From contig NZ_KB906409.1 in assembly GCF_000381345.1 (NCBI RefSeq), positions 59,858 through 123,857 on the forward strand: a stretch of DNA of 64,000 nt. Direction: 5' to 3'. Each line of letters starts with the position of its first letter. Position 1 is the stretch's first letter. Positions 1-8,238 of the stretch are shown here, one piece after another. The translations under genes were made by a program, and so were the position numbers. This stretch comes from Deinococcus apachensis DSM 19763. Its GTDB lineage: Bacteria; Deinococcota; Deinococci; Deinococcales; Deinococcaceae. Under the pieces are notes generated by a model. The model saw nothing but the letters and a program-made list of their open reading frames with translations, ran no database searches and had not been told where the DNA came from.

Positions 1-246
1 GCCGAACGAGGACGCCACCTGCGTGGACGTGAAGCGCGTAAAGACGTACGAGCCGTCACTGTTCAGGAGAAGACGGGTGGAATTCGAGCTGGCCTTGCCG
101 AGGTCCGTCGTGTAGACGGCGGCGGCGTACTGGGGACCGCCGAACCACTCGCCGACGAGGTTCGAGGGCACGGTCGCGGCGGAGGCGGCACCCGGGGGCA
201 GGGCGATCAGGAGGGCGGGCAGCAGGAACCGTCGGGCACACGTCAT
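1..246 (-). CDS. secreted hypothetical protein, C-terminus cut by window edge
   Basis: An open frame runs from an ATG at 244-246 to the window edge, giving 82 visible codons with the 3' end missing. The first 23 or so residues look like a signal peptide: MTCARR, then a hydrophobic Leu/Ala/Pro stretch ending near ASAA. The product is therefore probably exported. The visible mature part, which opens VPSNLVGEWFGG, matches no family I can name. An AAAGGA ribosome binding site lies about 8 bases before the ATG and fixes the start. It is transcribed away from the lipoprotein gene that begins at 813. Codon use is like its neighbours. Confidence 0.75.
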   Translation of the reverse strand, partial: MTCARRFLLPALLIALPPGAASAATVPSNLVGEWFGGPQYAAAVYTTDLGKASSNSTRLLLNSDGSYVFTRFTSTQVASSFG

Positions 247-812
247 GGGGGGAGTCCTTTCGAGCGGCGCGGGGAGCGCGTTGGCCGAAAGGTACGCGGG
301 GCAGCGTGGCACGAGGATGGCAGGGTTCGGGCGACGCCATTTCGAACTCGCCCGGTGGGCGTCACGGTGTGGGTGAGCTGCGGTGAAGAGCACCGCCCTG
401 CTGGGTCGGGCGCCGCCGGGTCGTCGAAGCCCATCCTGGGAGCCTTCGGCACCGGGCACGTCGTGCGGACGGACGTGCCCGGCCGGTTCAGGAACTTCTG
501 GCCTCGGAACACGTCGCGGGCGGCCAGGAGCGCACCCCCCGTGCCCCGTGCTCCTCCTGGCCGCTCCCTGGCCCGCGCCTCCCTCCCGGCGAGGGGACGG
601 GCGCAGCTCCGCAGGAGGGTGAGCACCCCGAAGATCGGCGGGCGGCGATGGAAGAACGTCCGGCGCTTTCCCGCAGGGTCCGGGATCAGGGGAGCTCAGG
701 AGGGTGGGAGAAAGCCCCTCCCGCGCCCGGGGATGGGGGCACCGGCGGAGGGAATCATCCAAACACCATCCCGGCTTGTCTACCGTGCCCATCGAACGAA
801 GGAGGAACGAAG
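247..812. other. intergenic region between divergent genes
   Basis: About 565 bases without a convincing gene. Open frames here lack ribosome binding sites and have arginine/proline-rich translations typical of GC-rich noncoding DNA. The right end carries the leader of the lipoprotein gene: a TACCGT box at 781-786 could be its -10, and the GGAGGAACGA ribosome binding site starts at 801. Confidence 0.5.
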
Positions 813-2192
813 ATGAACATGACCAAGAAGCCGACCCTGGGCCTGCTGCTCCTGACCGCCACCCTCGCCAGTTGCGGGGGAGGAAGTCCCGCTCCCGGTA
901 CCGTGCCGGGCAACCCCGCGACGTTTACCGCGACCGCCACCGCGAGCAATGCGGTGCGGCTGGAGTGGAGCGCCGTCCCGGGCGCCTCGAACTTCACCCT
1001 GGAGCGCAAGACGAACGGCGGCGCTTACGCGCCGGTCGCCGGGAACCTCTCCGCCAACACCCGCTCGTACGCCGACACGGCCTTGACGCCGAGCACCGCG
1101 TACACCTACCGCCTGAAGGCCTCGAACACGGCTGGGTCGAGTACGGGGGTCGAGCGGACAGTGACGACGCCCACGCCGGGCAACCCGGACTTCTCCCTGA
1201 GTGCCCAGCCGACCACGCTCACCGTGTCGGCCGGGAGGAGCGGCGCCGCACAGATCAGGGTTGAGCGGGCCAGCAACCCCGAGGGGAGCGTGGCCCTGTC
1301 GCTGGAGGGCGCCAGCGTGGGGAGCGGTCCAAGCAAGATTCAGGGGGCATTTGGGGGAGAGGCGGGCACGACGCTGATGCTCAACGTCGGCGCGGAGATG
1401 CCGGTGGGTCCCCAGATCCTGACGGTGCGCGGCAAGAACGGGAGCGTCGAGAAGACGGTGCAGATCACGGTGAACGTCGAGCGCTGGGCGCTTGTGGACG
1501 ACGATGACAGCAGCAACAACAGCAACCTCGCTGACCCCGCGTTTGTGCCCGACTCCCAGGCCGACAAGATCGTCCGCGCCGCGATGACGGCCGCGGGCAG
1601 GCCCTTCGACGTGTTCGTCGTGCCGACCGGCACGGGGGGCTACGAACCCGACATTCCCGACGGGCCGACGTCGGCACAGCTGGCCAGGTACAGCGGCGTC
1701 GTGTACTACTCGGGGAAAAGCTTCGCGACGGCGATGACGAACGACGACCTGGCGAGCATGAGCGCCTTTGTGGATCAGCCGGGCCGCAAGCTGATGGTGC
1801 TGTCGTCGGCCGTCCTGCGCAACTCGGTGGGAGGCCGCAACCAGCTGCAGGTGCCCGACGAGCGCTTTCGGCCGTTGCTGGTGACGAGGGCGGGTCTGGC
1901 GCAGACGGCGTCGGGCGAGACGATCATGCTGCCCGCGTACACGCTTGCCGGGCAGGCGGGCAGCGTGACCGAGGGCCTGAACGTGCCGGTGGCGGCCCGG
2001 TCGTTCCGCAGTTACATGACGCCCGCGTCCGGCACGCAGACGCTGTTCAAGGAGGGCGAGAGCGTGATCGCGACCGGCAGGTCTTCGACGGGCGAGAGCG
2101 GGTCGTCGAAGGTGATCGTGGCGGGCTTCGAGATCAACGACGTCGCGCAGGGGGATGCCAACGCCCTGCTGGCCACCTTCCTCACCTTCTGA
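813..2192 (+). CDS. lipoprotein with fibronectin type III domain and Rossmann-like C-terminal domain
   Basis: 459 residues. The N-terminus MNMTKKPTLGLLLLTATLASC is a lipoprotein signal with lipobox L-A-S-C, so the protein should be anchored by Cys21. Residues about 35-125 form a fibronectin type III domain (the paired VRLEWSAVPGASNFTLER and TAYTYRLKASNTAG patterns). A second beta-sandwich follows (PDFSLSAQPTTLTVSAGRSG, about 130-225). The last 230 residues open with ERWALVDDDDSSNNS and continue with FDVFVVP and YSGVVYYSG, a layout like the ThuA/GATase-like Rossmann domains of secreted proteins. Domains two and three are shared with the lipoprotein at 34612-35745, so the two are paralogs; the FN3 domain is present only here. 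The start is fixed by GGAGGAACGA just before the ATG. Its 3' end overlaps the end of the antisense regulator gene by 181 bases. The biochemical role is unknown. Confidence 0.85.
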   Translation: MNMTKKPTLGLLLLTATLASCGGGSPAPGTVPGNPATFTATATASNAVRLEWSAVPGASNFTLERKTNGGAYAPVAGNLSANTRSYADTALTPSTAYTYRLKASNTAGSSTGVERTVTTPTPGNPDFSLSAQPTTLTVSAGRSGAAQIRVERASNPEGSVALSLEGASVGSGPSKIQGAFGGEAGTTLMLNVGAEMPVGPQILTVRGKNGSVEKTVQITVNVERWALVDDDDSSNNSNLADPAFVPDSQADKIVRAAMTAAGRPFDVFVVPTGTGGYEPDIPDGPTSAQLARYSGVVYYSGKSFATAMTNDDLASMSAFVDQPGRKLMVLSSAVLRNSVGGRNQLQVPDERFRPLLVTRAGLAQTASGETIMLPAYTLAGQAGSVTEGLNVPVAARSFRSYMTPASGTQTLFKEGESVIATGRSSTGESGSSKVIVAGFEINDVAQGDANALLATFLTF

Positions 2193-3502
2193 CCGCTGGG
2201 CACCGCCCCGCACATACCGGCCACCGTGGCCTCCACCTCCCAAGCTAACGTGGGCAGCTGAGCGATACGCTCCAGCAGGGCGGACACCGGCAGCGGCCCC
2301 TCCAGATCGTCTTCCGCGGCCGCGACCTGCGGCCGCAAGGCCGCCAGCCCGGAGCGCAGAGGGCGGGGCAACCGGATGGCCTCCTCACGCTGCAGGGTGT
2401 CCAGGGTCTGGAAGCACTGCAGAGCGAGTCGGGGCCGTCCGTGGACCCGGGCGAGGCGGGCGAAGGCGGGCAGCAGGGCGAGCTCGGCCCGCCACACGGG
2501 TGGGAGCGGGAGGGTCTGGGGCTCCACCCCGTCCAGCGCCGAGCGCAGCAGGTCCGCCCAGACGCCCAGGGTCATGGTCCGCGCCTGGAAGGCCCGGCCC
2601 CGCAGCACCCGCCCCCCGGCCCGGCTCGCCTCCTGAGCAAAGGTGGCTGCCAGGCTGGTCTTGCCGATCCCCGGTTCTCCAGTGAGCAGGGCCCCCCGCA
2701 CGCCGCTGCACCGAACAGCCTCCCACACCGCTCCGAGCCGCCCCAGCTCAGAAACCCGGCCCACGAAGCCAGGGAGACTGGGCGGGGACTGGGGGAGCTC
2801 CCTGGCCCCTGTAGGAACGCCCTCCAGAGGCACGGCGAGCGCCAGTGTTTCCGGGGCGGGGGAAACACCCAGTTCCTGGCGCAGCACGGCACGGCAGGTC
2901 CCCAGGGCGTCCCGCGCCGCGCCCCGCTGCCCGGCGGCGAGGAGCGCCTGGATCAGGCGGCGCCACGCCTCCTCGTTCAGGTTGTCCAGGGCCAGCCAGC
3001 GCCGGGCCAGCTCGGCCGCTTCGCTGGGGGACGAGTCCAGCAGTGCCCGGGTGCTCGCAGCGTACATCCGCTCCACCAGGGCACGGACCCGTCCCCGCTG
3101 CGTGTCCAGCCACGCGCCCAGGACCTCGCCGTCCTCCAGCCTCAGGCCCGAGAGAACGTCACCCCGGAAGGCGGCGGGCTGGCCGTGTTCCAGCAGCTGA
3201 ACGTCCAGAGTATCGCCGGGTTCGAGGCAGAGCCGGACGGTGTCCCGCTCCGTGACGACGCGGGCCGACGCCGGGCCGAGTGCCTGACGCAGGGAGGTCA
3301 GGGAGTTGCGCAGGGAGGAACGGGCCACCTCCGGCGCGGAGTCCGGCCAGAACAGTGCGGCGAGCGTCTCCCGGGCGTGGGGGCCGGGTTCCAGCGCGAG
3401 GTAGCCGAGCAGGGCGAGCGCCTTGCGGGCCCGCACGGGGCGAACTTCCCCGTCCACCCGCACTTCCGGCGGTCCCAAGACCCGAAGCTCCAGCACCGAC
3501 AT
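2012..3502 (-). CDS. BTAD (SARP/AfsR-type) transcriptional regulator, internally shortened
   Basis: 496 residues starting MSVLELRVLGPPEV. Residues 1-95 are the OmpR-like winged helix (KALALLGYLALEPG, LAALFWPDSAPEVARSSLRNSL) and 100-250 the bacterial transcriptional activation domain (ARRWLALDNLNEEAWRRL, RQELGVSPAPETLAL). An ATPase domain begins near 280 with Walker A GEPGIGKTS, but no Walker B follows: about 60 residues later the sequence resembles the end of a TPR array (RPRLALQCFQTL). The original stop is also lost, since the last 60 codons are antisense to the lipoprotein gene. Full members of this family have about 1,100 residues, such as the one at 8725-12105, so this looks like an in-frame internal deletion plus loss of the 3' end. 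The DNA-binding part is intact and could still work. The start is set by a TACCGT -10 box 8 bases upstream and no ribosome binding site. Confidence 0.75.
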   Translation of the reverse strand: MSVLELRVLGPPEVRVDGEVRPVRARKALALLGYLALEPGPHARETLAALFWPDSAPEVARSSLRNSLTSLRQALGPASARVVTERDTVRLCLEPGDTLDVQLLEHGQPAAFRGDVLSGLRLEDGEVLGAWLDTQRGRVRALVERMYAASTRALLDSSPSEAAELARRWLALDNLNEEAWRRLIQALLAAGQRGAARDALGTCRAVLRQELGVSPAPETLALAVPLEGVPTGARELPQSPPSLPGFVGRVSELGRLGAVWEAVRCSGVRGALLTGEPGIGKTSLAATFAQEASRAGGRVLRGRAFQARTMTLGVWADLLRSALDGVEPQTLPLPPVWRAELALLPAFARLARVHGRPRLALQCFQTLDTLQREEAIRLPRPLRSGLAALRPQVAAAEDDLEGPLPVSALLERIAQLPTLAWEVEATVAGMCGAVPSGQKVRKVASRALASPCATSLISKPATITFDDPLSPVEDLPVAITLSPSLNSVCVPDAGVM

Positions 3503-3510
3503 GTCTGCCC

Positions 3511-3516
3511 ACGGTA
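3511..3516 (-). promoter_or_regulatory. -10 box of a leaderless promoter (BTAD gene at 3502)
   Basis: TACCGT on the minus strand ends 8 bases before the ATG at 3502. There is no Shine-Dalgarno sequence. The spacing would place the transcription start on or very near the A of the start codon. Confidence 0.5.
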
Positions 3517-3533
3517 CACCGCCCCCGCCCCGT

Positions 3534-3577
3534 CTTGCGGTTGCTCTTGCGCTGGTGTTGCGCCGCCCTCCTACGCT
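3534..3577 (+). promoter_or_regulatory. SARP-type direct repeats and -10 box upstream of the small gene at 3610
   Basis: Three heptamers of the form CTTGCGC lie at 3534-3540 (CTTGCGG), 3546-3552 (CTTGCGC) and 3557-3563 (GTTGCGC), spaced 12 and 11 bases. Eight bases after the last is TACGCT (3572-3577), a TANNNT -10 box. There is no ordinary -35. Heptamer direct repeats at about 11 bp spacing with the last one about 8 bp from the -10 is the known operator layout of Streptomyces SARP activators. The same arrangement occurs at 8239-8282. The divergent gene at 3502 encodes a BTAD regulator. Confidence 0.65.
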
Positions 3578-3609
3578 GACCTCAGACATTCAGAACCCCA
3601 GGAGGAACC

Positions 3610-3801
3610 ATGACCCGCATCGCCCTTGAGAACGAACCGTCTCACCCCGCACAGGTCAGGCCCGGGCCACGCGGCACGGACGACCGCTCTCCCCGGACGC
3701 TGGGCTGGGTCCGCCTGCTGACCCGGATGAGCGGGGCCTTCCTCTCGGGCCTGGCCGTTCCCACACCCCCGCCGGAACTGGAGGACGAATTGAGGATCTG
3801 A
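3610..3801 (+). CDS. small hypothetical protein divergent from a BTAD regulator
   Basis: 63 residues (MTRIALENEPSHPAQ... ending PPPELEDELRI). The ATG follows a strong AGGAGGAACC ribosome binding site, and a regulator-type promoter with CTTGCGC repeats lies 33 bases upstream, so expression is likely even though no family is recognised. The middle is Arg/Gly/Pro-rich; the stretch VRLLTRMSGAFLSGLAVP is moderately hydrophobic and could form a short amphipathic helix, and the tail is acidic. It is transcribed divergently from the shortened BTAD gene and sits 55 bases before another small gene in the same direction. A role as a small target or effector of the BTAD regulator is inference from position only. 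Confidence 0.6.
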   Translation: MTRIALENEPSHPAQVRPGPRGTDDRSPRTLGWVRLLTRMSGAFLSGLAVPTPPPELEDELRI

Positions 3802-3856
3802 CCCTCCAAGAAGTCCGCACGCTCGTCACGGCACCCCTTTACATGGGAGGTCCAAG

Positions 3857-4084
3857 GTGAATCCCCTCATTCTCTTCCTGAGTGTCCTGGTCTTGTCCCC
3901 GGATGTCGGCGTCCAGGGGCACCTGCCTGCCGGGGCACCCACCCCGACCACATTCGCGGGTCGCCCCTCTCCCCGACGGGAGGTGCCGCTCCTCAACCCC
4001 GTGGGCGTGCCGGGGTTCACGGTGCCCATCTTCGGGACGGAACCCCGGGCCGGTGCAGACGGAGAAGGAGGAACGGCACGCTGA
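3857..4084 (+). CDS. small putative secreted protein
   Basis: 75 residues with a GTG start preceded by GGAGGT five bases away. The N-terminus MNPLILFLSVLVLSPDVG is strongly hydrophobic and looks like a signal peptide or membrane anchor; the remainder is rich in Pro, Gly and Thr (AGAPTPTTFAGRPSPRR) and would be unstructured outside the membrane. It starts 55 bases after the small gene at 3610 and is probably co-transcribed with it from the CTTGCGC-repeat promoter. No family is recognised. A purely accidental frame is possible because high-GC DNA opens many short frames, but the ribosome binding site together with the hydrophobic start favours a real gene. Confidence 0.45.
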   Translation: MNPLILFLSVLVLSPDVGVQGHLPAGAPTPTTFAGRPSPRREVPLLNPVGVPGFTVPIFGTEPRAGADGEGGTAR

Positions 4085-4140
4085 TCCAGTATGCTTAAGC
4101 TTCCTTCAGACCACACTCACCCAGTTCCAGCGGAGGTTCC

Positions 4141-4233
4141 ATGACGCCCCTGTGCCTGACCGCCACCCCCCCAACCGATCCGGGCCATGGAGAACCCCCC
4201 TCCCCGATGGGACAGGGCGACCGGTGCGGCTGA
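4141..4233 (+). CDS. 30-codon leader ORF coupled to the MpaB-family gene
   Basis: An ATG preceded by GCGGAGGTTCC opens a 30-residue frame (MTPLCLTATPPTDPGH... ending GDRCG). Its TGA at 4231-4233 shares one base with the ATG of the downstream oxygenase gene (TGATG), which itself has no ribosome binding site. Ribosomes finishing this peptide would restart on the oxygenase, so this looks like a translational coupling leader. An alternative is that the peptide was once the N-terminus of the oxygenase and one base was lost. A TATGCT box at 4090-4095 could be the promoter -10. Confidence 0.5.
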   Translation: MTPLCLTATPPTDPGHGEPPSPMGQGDRCG

Positions 4234-5477
4234 TGCACACCGTCGAGGGCGAGCCGCCGCAAAGCCTGGTGAATCTAGACGTGGCCCGGCGGCGGTTCGG
4301 GGACGACGCGGTGGGGCGACTCGCGCACATGGTTCAGCTCGCCGACCCCCTGGCGGACGCGGCGGACGCGGAACTGCGTCTGCACGGCGAGACAGCCCGG
4401 CGGCAACTGCGGGCGGGATTGCTGCACGGCCGCCAGTTCGTGGGGGAGGACCTACCCGCCGTGCGAGCCCTGCTCGCCGAGGCGGAACGGGTGCCCGCCT
4501 GGGTCGAGCCCCGCCGTCTGGAGCGCGGGTCGCAGGCTTACCTGGCGATCGGCAACGTCTGGATCACCCTGTCGCTCGGCCCCGGCTCCCTGACCCACAC
4601 CTACAGCTCGCCCTCCATCGCCCGGGTCCTGGTGCGAACCGGGAACCTGATCCGGATGGCCCGGCGGCGCATCGTCGAGACGGGGGTGTGGAACATCGTC
4701 TCGGTCCTGCCCGGCGGCCTGGCGCGGGGCGGTGAGGGCTACATTCAGAACGTGCAGGTGCGGCTGCTGCACGCCCGGGTGCGGGCAGCCCTGTGGCAGC
4801 GGGGGTGGAACGCGGCGGAAACGGGCGCGCCGATCAATCAACTGGAGATGGCCCGCACCTGGCTCGACTTCACGTATGTCCCGTTCCACGCCCTCCAGAC
4901 CTTCGGCATCACCTTCACGGCGGGGGAACTGGACGACCTCTACCATTTCTGGCAGTACGTCGCCCACCTGCTGGGCGTTCACCCCGACCTGTACCGGGAC
5001 GTCACGAACCAGGCGCGGGCGGCGGACCTCCTCGCCCTCATCAGCCAGACTGAGGAACCCGCCGGTGGCGACGCCCGCGAGCTGACGCAGGCCATGCTCG
5101 TCGCCGTCGCGGATCTGCTTCAGAGCAGCCTGCCCACGCCTCCGCCCGTCACGCTGGACCTGGTTCACGCCGTGGCGCGCAGGCTGCACGGGGACCGGTT
5201 GGCGGACCAGCTGGGCATTCGCAAGCCCTGGGTGCGGCACGCGCTGGTGCCCATCATGCTCGGCAACCGGCTGCGGCGCTGGCGGGAGCGGGTTCAGCCG
5301 GGGGCGCGGGACCGCACGATAGACCACACCATTCGGACCTTTCGGGGGCAACTCGCGGGGCTGCAAGGCGAGACGACCTATCAGCGCAGTGCCGGACCCG
5401 TCCCCGAGGCGGGCCTGCCCCGGACGGTGGAGCCGACGCCAACCTCGTCCGGGTCGGCGGTTGAGGCAACGGCATGA
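4233..5477 (+). CDS. MpaB/rubber oxygenase-like (DUF2236) family protein
   Basis: 414 residues from the ATG in TGATG at 4231-4235. The central part (about 90-290) fits the DUF2236 domain shared by rubber oxygenase Lcp and fungal MpaB: SLGPGSLTHTYSSPSIARVL, then VRLLHARVRAAL, the His-x3-Arg helix typical of the family, and LDFTYVPFHALQTFGITF. In Lcp this fold binds heme b and a histidine in this region is a ligand, so the protein may be a heme oxygenase; the substrate is unknown. The frame is open far upstream to 3882, but the stretch before 4233 is Arg/Pro-rich and lacks a ribosome binding site. Its last four bases overlap the start of the TMEM175-type channel gene (ATGA). A second, shorter family member lies at 14773-15594. 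Confidence 0.8.
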   Translation: MHTVEGEPPQSLVNLDVARRRFGDDAVGRLAHMVQLADPLADAADAELRLHGETARRQLRAGLLHGRQFVGEDLPAVRALLAEAERVPAWVEPRRLERGSQAYLAIGNVWITLSLGPGSLTHTYSSPSIARVLVRTGNLIRMARRRIVETGVWNIVSVLPGGLARGGEGYIQNVQVRLLHARVRAALWQRGWNAAETGAPINQLEMARTWLDFTYVPFHALQTFGITFTAGELDDLYHFWQYVAHLLGVHPDLYRDVTNQARAADLLALISQTEEPAGGDARELTQAMLVAVADLLQSSLPTPPPVTLDLVHAVARRLHGDRLADQLGIRKPWVRHALVPIMLGNRLRRWRERVQPGARDRTIDHTIRTFRGQLAGLQGETTYQRSAGPVPEAGLPRTVEPTPTSSGSAVEATA

Positions 5478-6166
5478 GACCGCCCGCCGCGGCGTCCCTG
5501 GAAAAGGACCGGCTCGACACCCTGATCGACGGGGTGTTCGCCATCGCGCTCACCCTGCTGGTGCTGGAGGTCAGGCTGCCCCCCGAGATCGGGACCGCCG
5601 AAGTCCCGCACGCGCTGCTCGCCCTGCTGCCGCGCCTGGCCGTGTACGGCGCCACCTTCATCACCACCGCGCTGCTCTGGGCCACCCACTACTACTACGC
5701 CAGCCTGGTCCGGGGAACCGACTTCTGGCACATCACCCTGAATCTGGTGACGCTGCTGTTCGTCTCCCTGCTGCCCTTCTCGGCGAGCGTGATGGGCGCG
5801 CACCCCGATTCGACGTGGGGCACGGCGGTCGGCTTTCTCAACTTCGCCCTCGTCGGCCTGTCCCTGACCGCCAACTGGGGCCACTGCCTTCGTGCCCGGC
5901 TGGTGGTGGCCTGGGCGAGCGACCGGCTGCTGCGGAACATGACGCTCATCGCCATCCTCTACTGCGTGTACGCCTTTTCCGAGGTCGGCCTGGCCCTGTG
6001 GTCGCCTACCCTGGCGATGTCACTCCTGGGCGTGTTCCTGATCGTCGGGTTCGCCATGCTCGCCATGCTGCAACCCCACGTCTTCGCGGCGGCGGGGCAT
6101 CGGGCGGCTGCGAGGGAAGACGTGGCCCCCTCCGCGTCGTCAGGACAGCTCGGCCCCGGGGACTGA
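5474..6166 (+). CDS. TMEM175 family (DUF1211) membrane protein, putative potassium channel
   Basis: 230 residues. The first helix carries the family signature in the form DRLDTLIDGVFAIALTLLVL; the usual Phe-Ser-Asp of bacterial TMEM175 channels reads Leu-Ile-Asp here, so the Asp is kept. About six hydrophobic segments follow (for example LAVYGATFITTALLWATHYY, ITLNLVTLLFVSLLPFSASV, LLGVFLIVGFAMLAML), matching the six-helix layout of one bacterial subunit. Bacterial members are tetrameric, K+-permeable channels. The tail is hydrophilic. The gene overlaps the oxygenase stop by ATGA and is translationally coupled to it. Whether the channel and the oxygenase act together is unknown. Confidence 0.8.
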   Translation: MRPPAAASLEKDRLDTLIDGVFAIALTLLVLEVRLPPEIGTAEVPHALLALLPRLAVYGATFITTALLWATHYYYASLVRGTDFWHITLNLVTLLFVSLLPFSASVMGAHPDSTWGTAVGFLNFALVGLSLTANWGHCLRARLVVAWASDRLLRNMTLIAILYCVYAFSEVGLALWSPTLAMSLLGVFLIVGFAMLAMLQPHVFAAAGHRAAAREDVAPSASSGQLGPGD

Positions 6167-6285
6167 GTTCCCTTCACAAGCCACCCGGAAGCGCCGGGCA
6201 GACGACCGGGATCGCGGCCCCGGACTGTTCACCGAATCGAGATGGCCCAACCCCGCTTTTCCCCCACCCCGACAGGAGGAAGACC

Positions 6286-7089
6286 ATGACCAGCACCCGC
6301 GTTCGCTCGCCCCGGCCCGAGATTTCCACCATCGAGCAGGCCTTCCGCGAGTTCCCCGAACACCTGTACCGCGACCCCGGCGTGGTCGTGGAACAGGACA
6401 CCGACCTCCTGCTCGCCGTGAGCTTCGCCCCCGCCCCGGATCTCAACCTCGTGTATGGCGGGTACACCGGCCCGGACGCCGGACAGCGCCTGACGATCAC
6501 GCTGGCCCGCCTGCGGGCCTGGAACGTGCCCTTCCTGTGGCTGGTCCCCCCGGCGGCGGCGGACCTGAGCGCAAAGCTCGCGGCTCACGGTCTGCCCAGG
6601 GTCGCCGACCTGCCCATCATGACGCTCGACCTCGCCCGGCTGAACCCGGCTGACGCGCGGGTGGAGGGCCTCACCCTTCGCCGGGTGACGACCGAGGAGG
6701 ACCTGCGGGCCTGGGTGGCCGTGTCCGCGGAGGCATTTCATTTCAATGAGGAGACGGCGCAGAAGCTGATCGCACTGGGTCGGGACCCGGTGCTCGGCCC
6801 CGACTCGCGCGCCCACCTCTACCTGGGCCTGCTGGACGGTGAGCCGGTGAGCACGGCCCTGAATATCCACGGCGAGGAGATCGTGGGCATGTGGTGCATC
6901 GGCACCCTGGAACTGGCGCGTCGCCGCGGAATCGGGGCGGCCATGACCACCGGGCCGCTCCTCGAAGCACGGGAGGCGGGGTACGCGGCGGCAATGCTGG
7001 GCGCGACCGAGCTGGGCTTTCCGGTGTACTCGCGCCTGGGCTGGGAAGTGCGGTACTCCACTCCCGTTCACCTGGGAGGTCAGGAATGA
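6286..7089 (+). CDS. GNAT family N-acetyltransferase
   Basis: 267 residues. The ATG at 6286 follows AGGAGGAAGACC. The N-terminal 110 residues resemble the accessory half of two-domain GNAT proteins; the C-terminal half has the acetyl-CoA loop RRRGIGAAMTTGPLLEAREAG (the Arg-x2-Gly-x-Gly/Ala pattern) followed by LGATELGFPVYSRLGWEV, the usual end of the fold. The acceptor substrate cannot be told. The stop overlaps the start of the next GNAT gene (ATGA at 7086-7089), so both are translated together and may act on related substrates or as a heterodimer. Confidence 0.85.
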   Translation: MTSTRVRSPRPEISTIEQAFREFPEHLYRDPGVVVEQDTDLLLAVSFAPAPDLNLVYGGYTGPDAGQRLTITLARLRAWNVPFLWLVPPAAADLSAKLAAHGLPRVADLPIMTLDLARLNPADARVEGLTLRRVTTEEDLRAWVAVSAEAFHFNEETAQKLIALGRDPVLGPDSRAHLYLGLLDGEPVSTALNIHGEEIVGMWCIGTLELARRRGIGAAMTTGPLLEAREAGYAAAMLGATELGFPVYSRLGWEVRYSTPVHLGGQE

Positions 7090-7976
7090 ACGGGCCCACC
7101 GCAGGTGAGGCGCGGGGAAACGGGGACGTGCAGGTGATGCCGCCGGAAGCGCCCTCTCTTGAAATACTCGCCGGGATGCGCGCAGACCTCTATGCCCGGC
7201 TCGGCGAGGGGTACGGTTCCCTGCCGCCCGAGGTGCGGACGCGTCTGGGCATCGAGCAGGTGGACTTCGGGGTGGGGGTGTTGGAACTGGTGCGCTCCCT
7301 CCCTCATCCCGCGTTCAACCTCGTGCGGGGCTTTGGCATAGCCGCTCCTGCCACGGAGGCGGACCTGGACGCGTTGCTGGTGACGGTGGAACAGGCCAGA
7401 CCGCCCGCCTGGGGGCTGCCCCTTGACCCCCGCACCCGTCCGGCGGACCTGGCGGCAAGACTGGAGGCACGTGGCCTGCGCGAGGTGTTCCGGGAGGTGG
7501 CGCTGTATGCCCCGGCACCCGTGGCACGTCGGGCGCTGGAAACGTCCACCCCTCCCTTTCCCAAGGCTGTCCAGGCTGACCCCGACCAGGCTGGAGAAGT
7601 CGCGTCCTTCATCTCCGAGCACTTCGGAATGCCGCCGGAGATGACGGAGTTGGTGCACTTCGGCCTCTCCCAGCTGGGTTGGCTGGGCTACCTCGTGCCG
7701 GGAGAAGGCGGCCCGATCAGCGCCGGACTCCTGATGGTGGGGGGACCGGCGGCCCTGCTGAATTCCAGTGTCACCCGCCCGGATCGGCGGGGCCAGGGCG
7801 GGCAGACGGCCCTGATCCTGCGGCGGCTGCGGGAGGGGCTGGCCCGGGGGTGCGAACACTTTTTCGTGGACGTGGAGGCGGGGCCAGACAATCCCAGCCG
7901 CCGCAACCTGGAGCGCCTGGGCTTCCGGCCCGTGTTCGAGGTCCCGGTCTACACGGGGGTGGAACCGGGCGCCTGA
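7086..7976 (+). CDS. GNAT family N-acetyltransferase (second of a coupled pair)
   Basis: 296 residues starting MNGPTAGEARGNG. The C-terminal GNAT domain shows PDRRGQGGQTALILRRLREG, a close fit to the acetyl-CoA binding loop Arg/Gln-x2-Gly-x-Gly/Ala, then FVDVEAGPDNPSRRNLERLGFRPVFEV split over strands 5-7. The N-terminal half (EILAGMRADLYARLGEGYG) looks like the degenerate first GNAT repeat seen in two-domain members. The start codon lies inside the end of the preceding acetyltransferase gene (ATGA). Sequence similarity between the two seems modest, so this is an old duplication at best. The substrate is unknown. Confidence 0.85.
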   Translation: MNGPTAGEARGNGDVQVMPPEAPSLEILAGMRADLYARLGEGYGSLPPEVRTRLGIEQVDFGVGVLELVRSLPHPAFNLVRGFGIAAPATEADLDALLVTVEQARPPAWGLPLDPRTRPADLAARLEARGLREVFREVALYAPAPVARRALETSTPPFPKAVQADPDQAGEVASFISEHFGMPPEMTELVHFGLSQLGWLGYLVPGEGGPISAGLLMVGGPAALLNSSVTRPDRRGQGGQTALILRRLREGLARGCEHFFVDVEAGPDNPSRRNLERLGFRPVFEVPVYTGVEPGA

Positions 7977-8237
7977 GGTGCCTCCCCCTCGTTGCGGACG
8001 CAACACTGGGTGAAGAGGGGACGGTCGGGTATGCCCGCACCCTCATTTCCCCCCAGGCCAGACAGGGCTCTCAGCAGCGGCGTCCCGAATGTTGGGGTCA
8101 CCGCTGCACTTCACCCGTCCAGAGCTGAAGAGGATACCTTCACTTGCCCAGGCTGCGGCTTACACCATCCTGGGGAACGGGCATCCAACGTTCCCTAGCC
8201 GCCGCGAATGCCCGTCCCGCCATCCGTGCCCGCCCCA
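7977..8237. other. intergenic region
   Basis: Together with the promoter at 8239-8282 and the following leader this is a 390-base gap between the GNAT gene and the small gene at 8369. I see no further gene, hairpin or repeat in this part. Confidence 0.4.
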
Positions 8238-8238
8238 T

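Noticed and set aside
247..812. Short plus- and minus-strand frames of 79-153 codons
   Set aside because: None has a ribosome binding site, and all read as Arg/Pro/Gly-rich strings.
780..2243. 487-codon open frame on the minus strand
   Set aside because: It lies opposite the lipoprotein gene, with His/Arg/Gly-rich translation, no start signal and no domain. Long shadow frames are normal in DNA with G/C at third positions.
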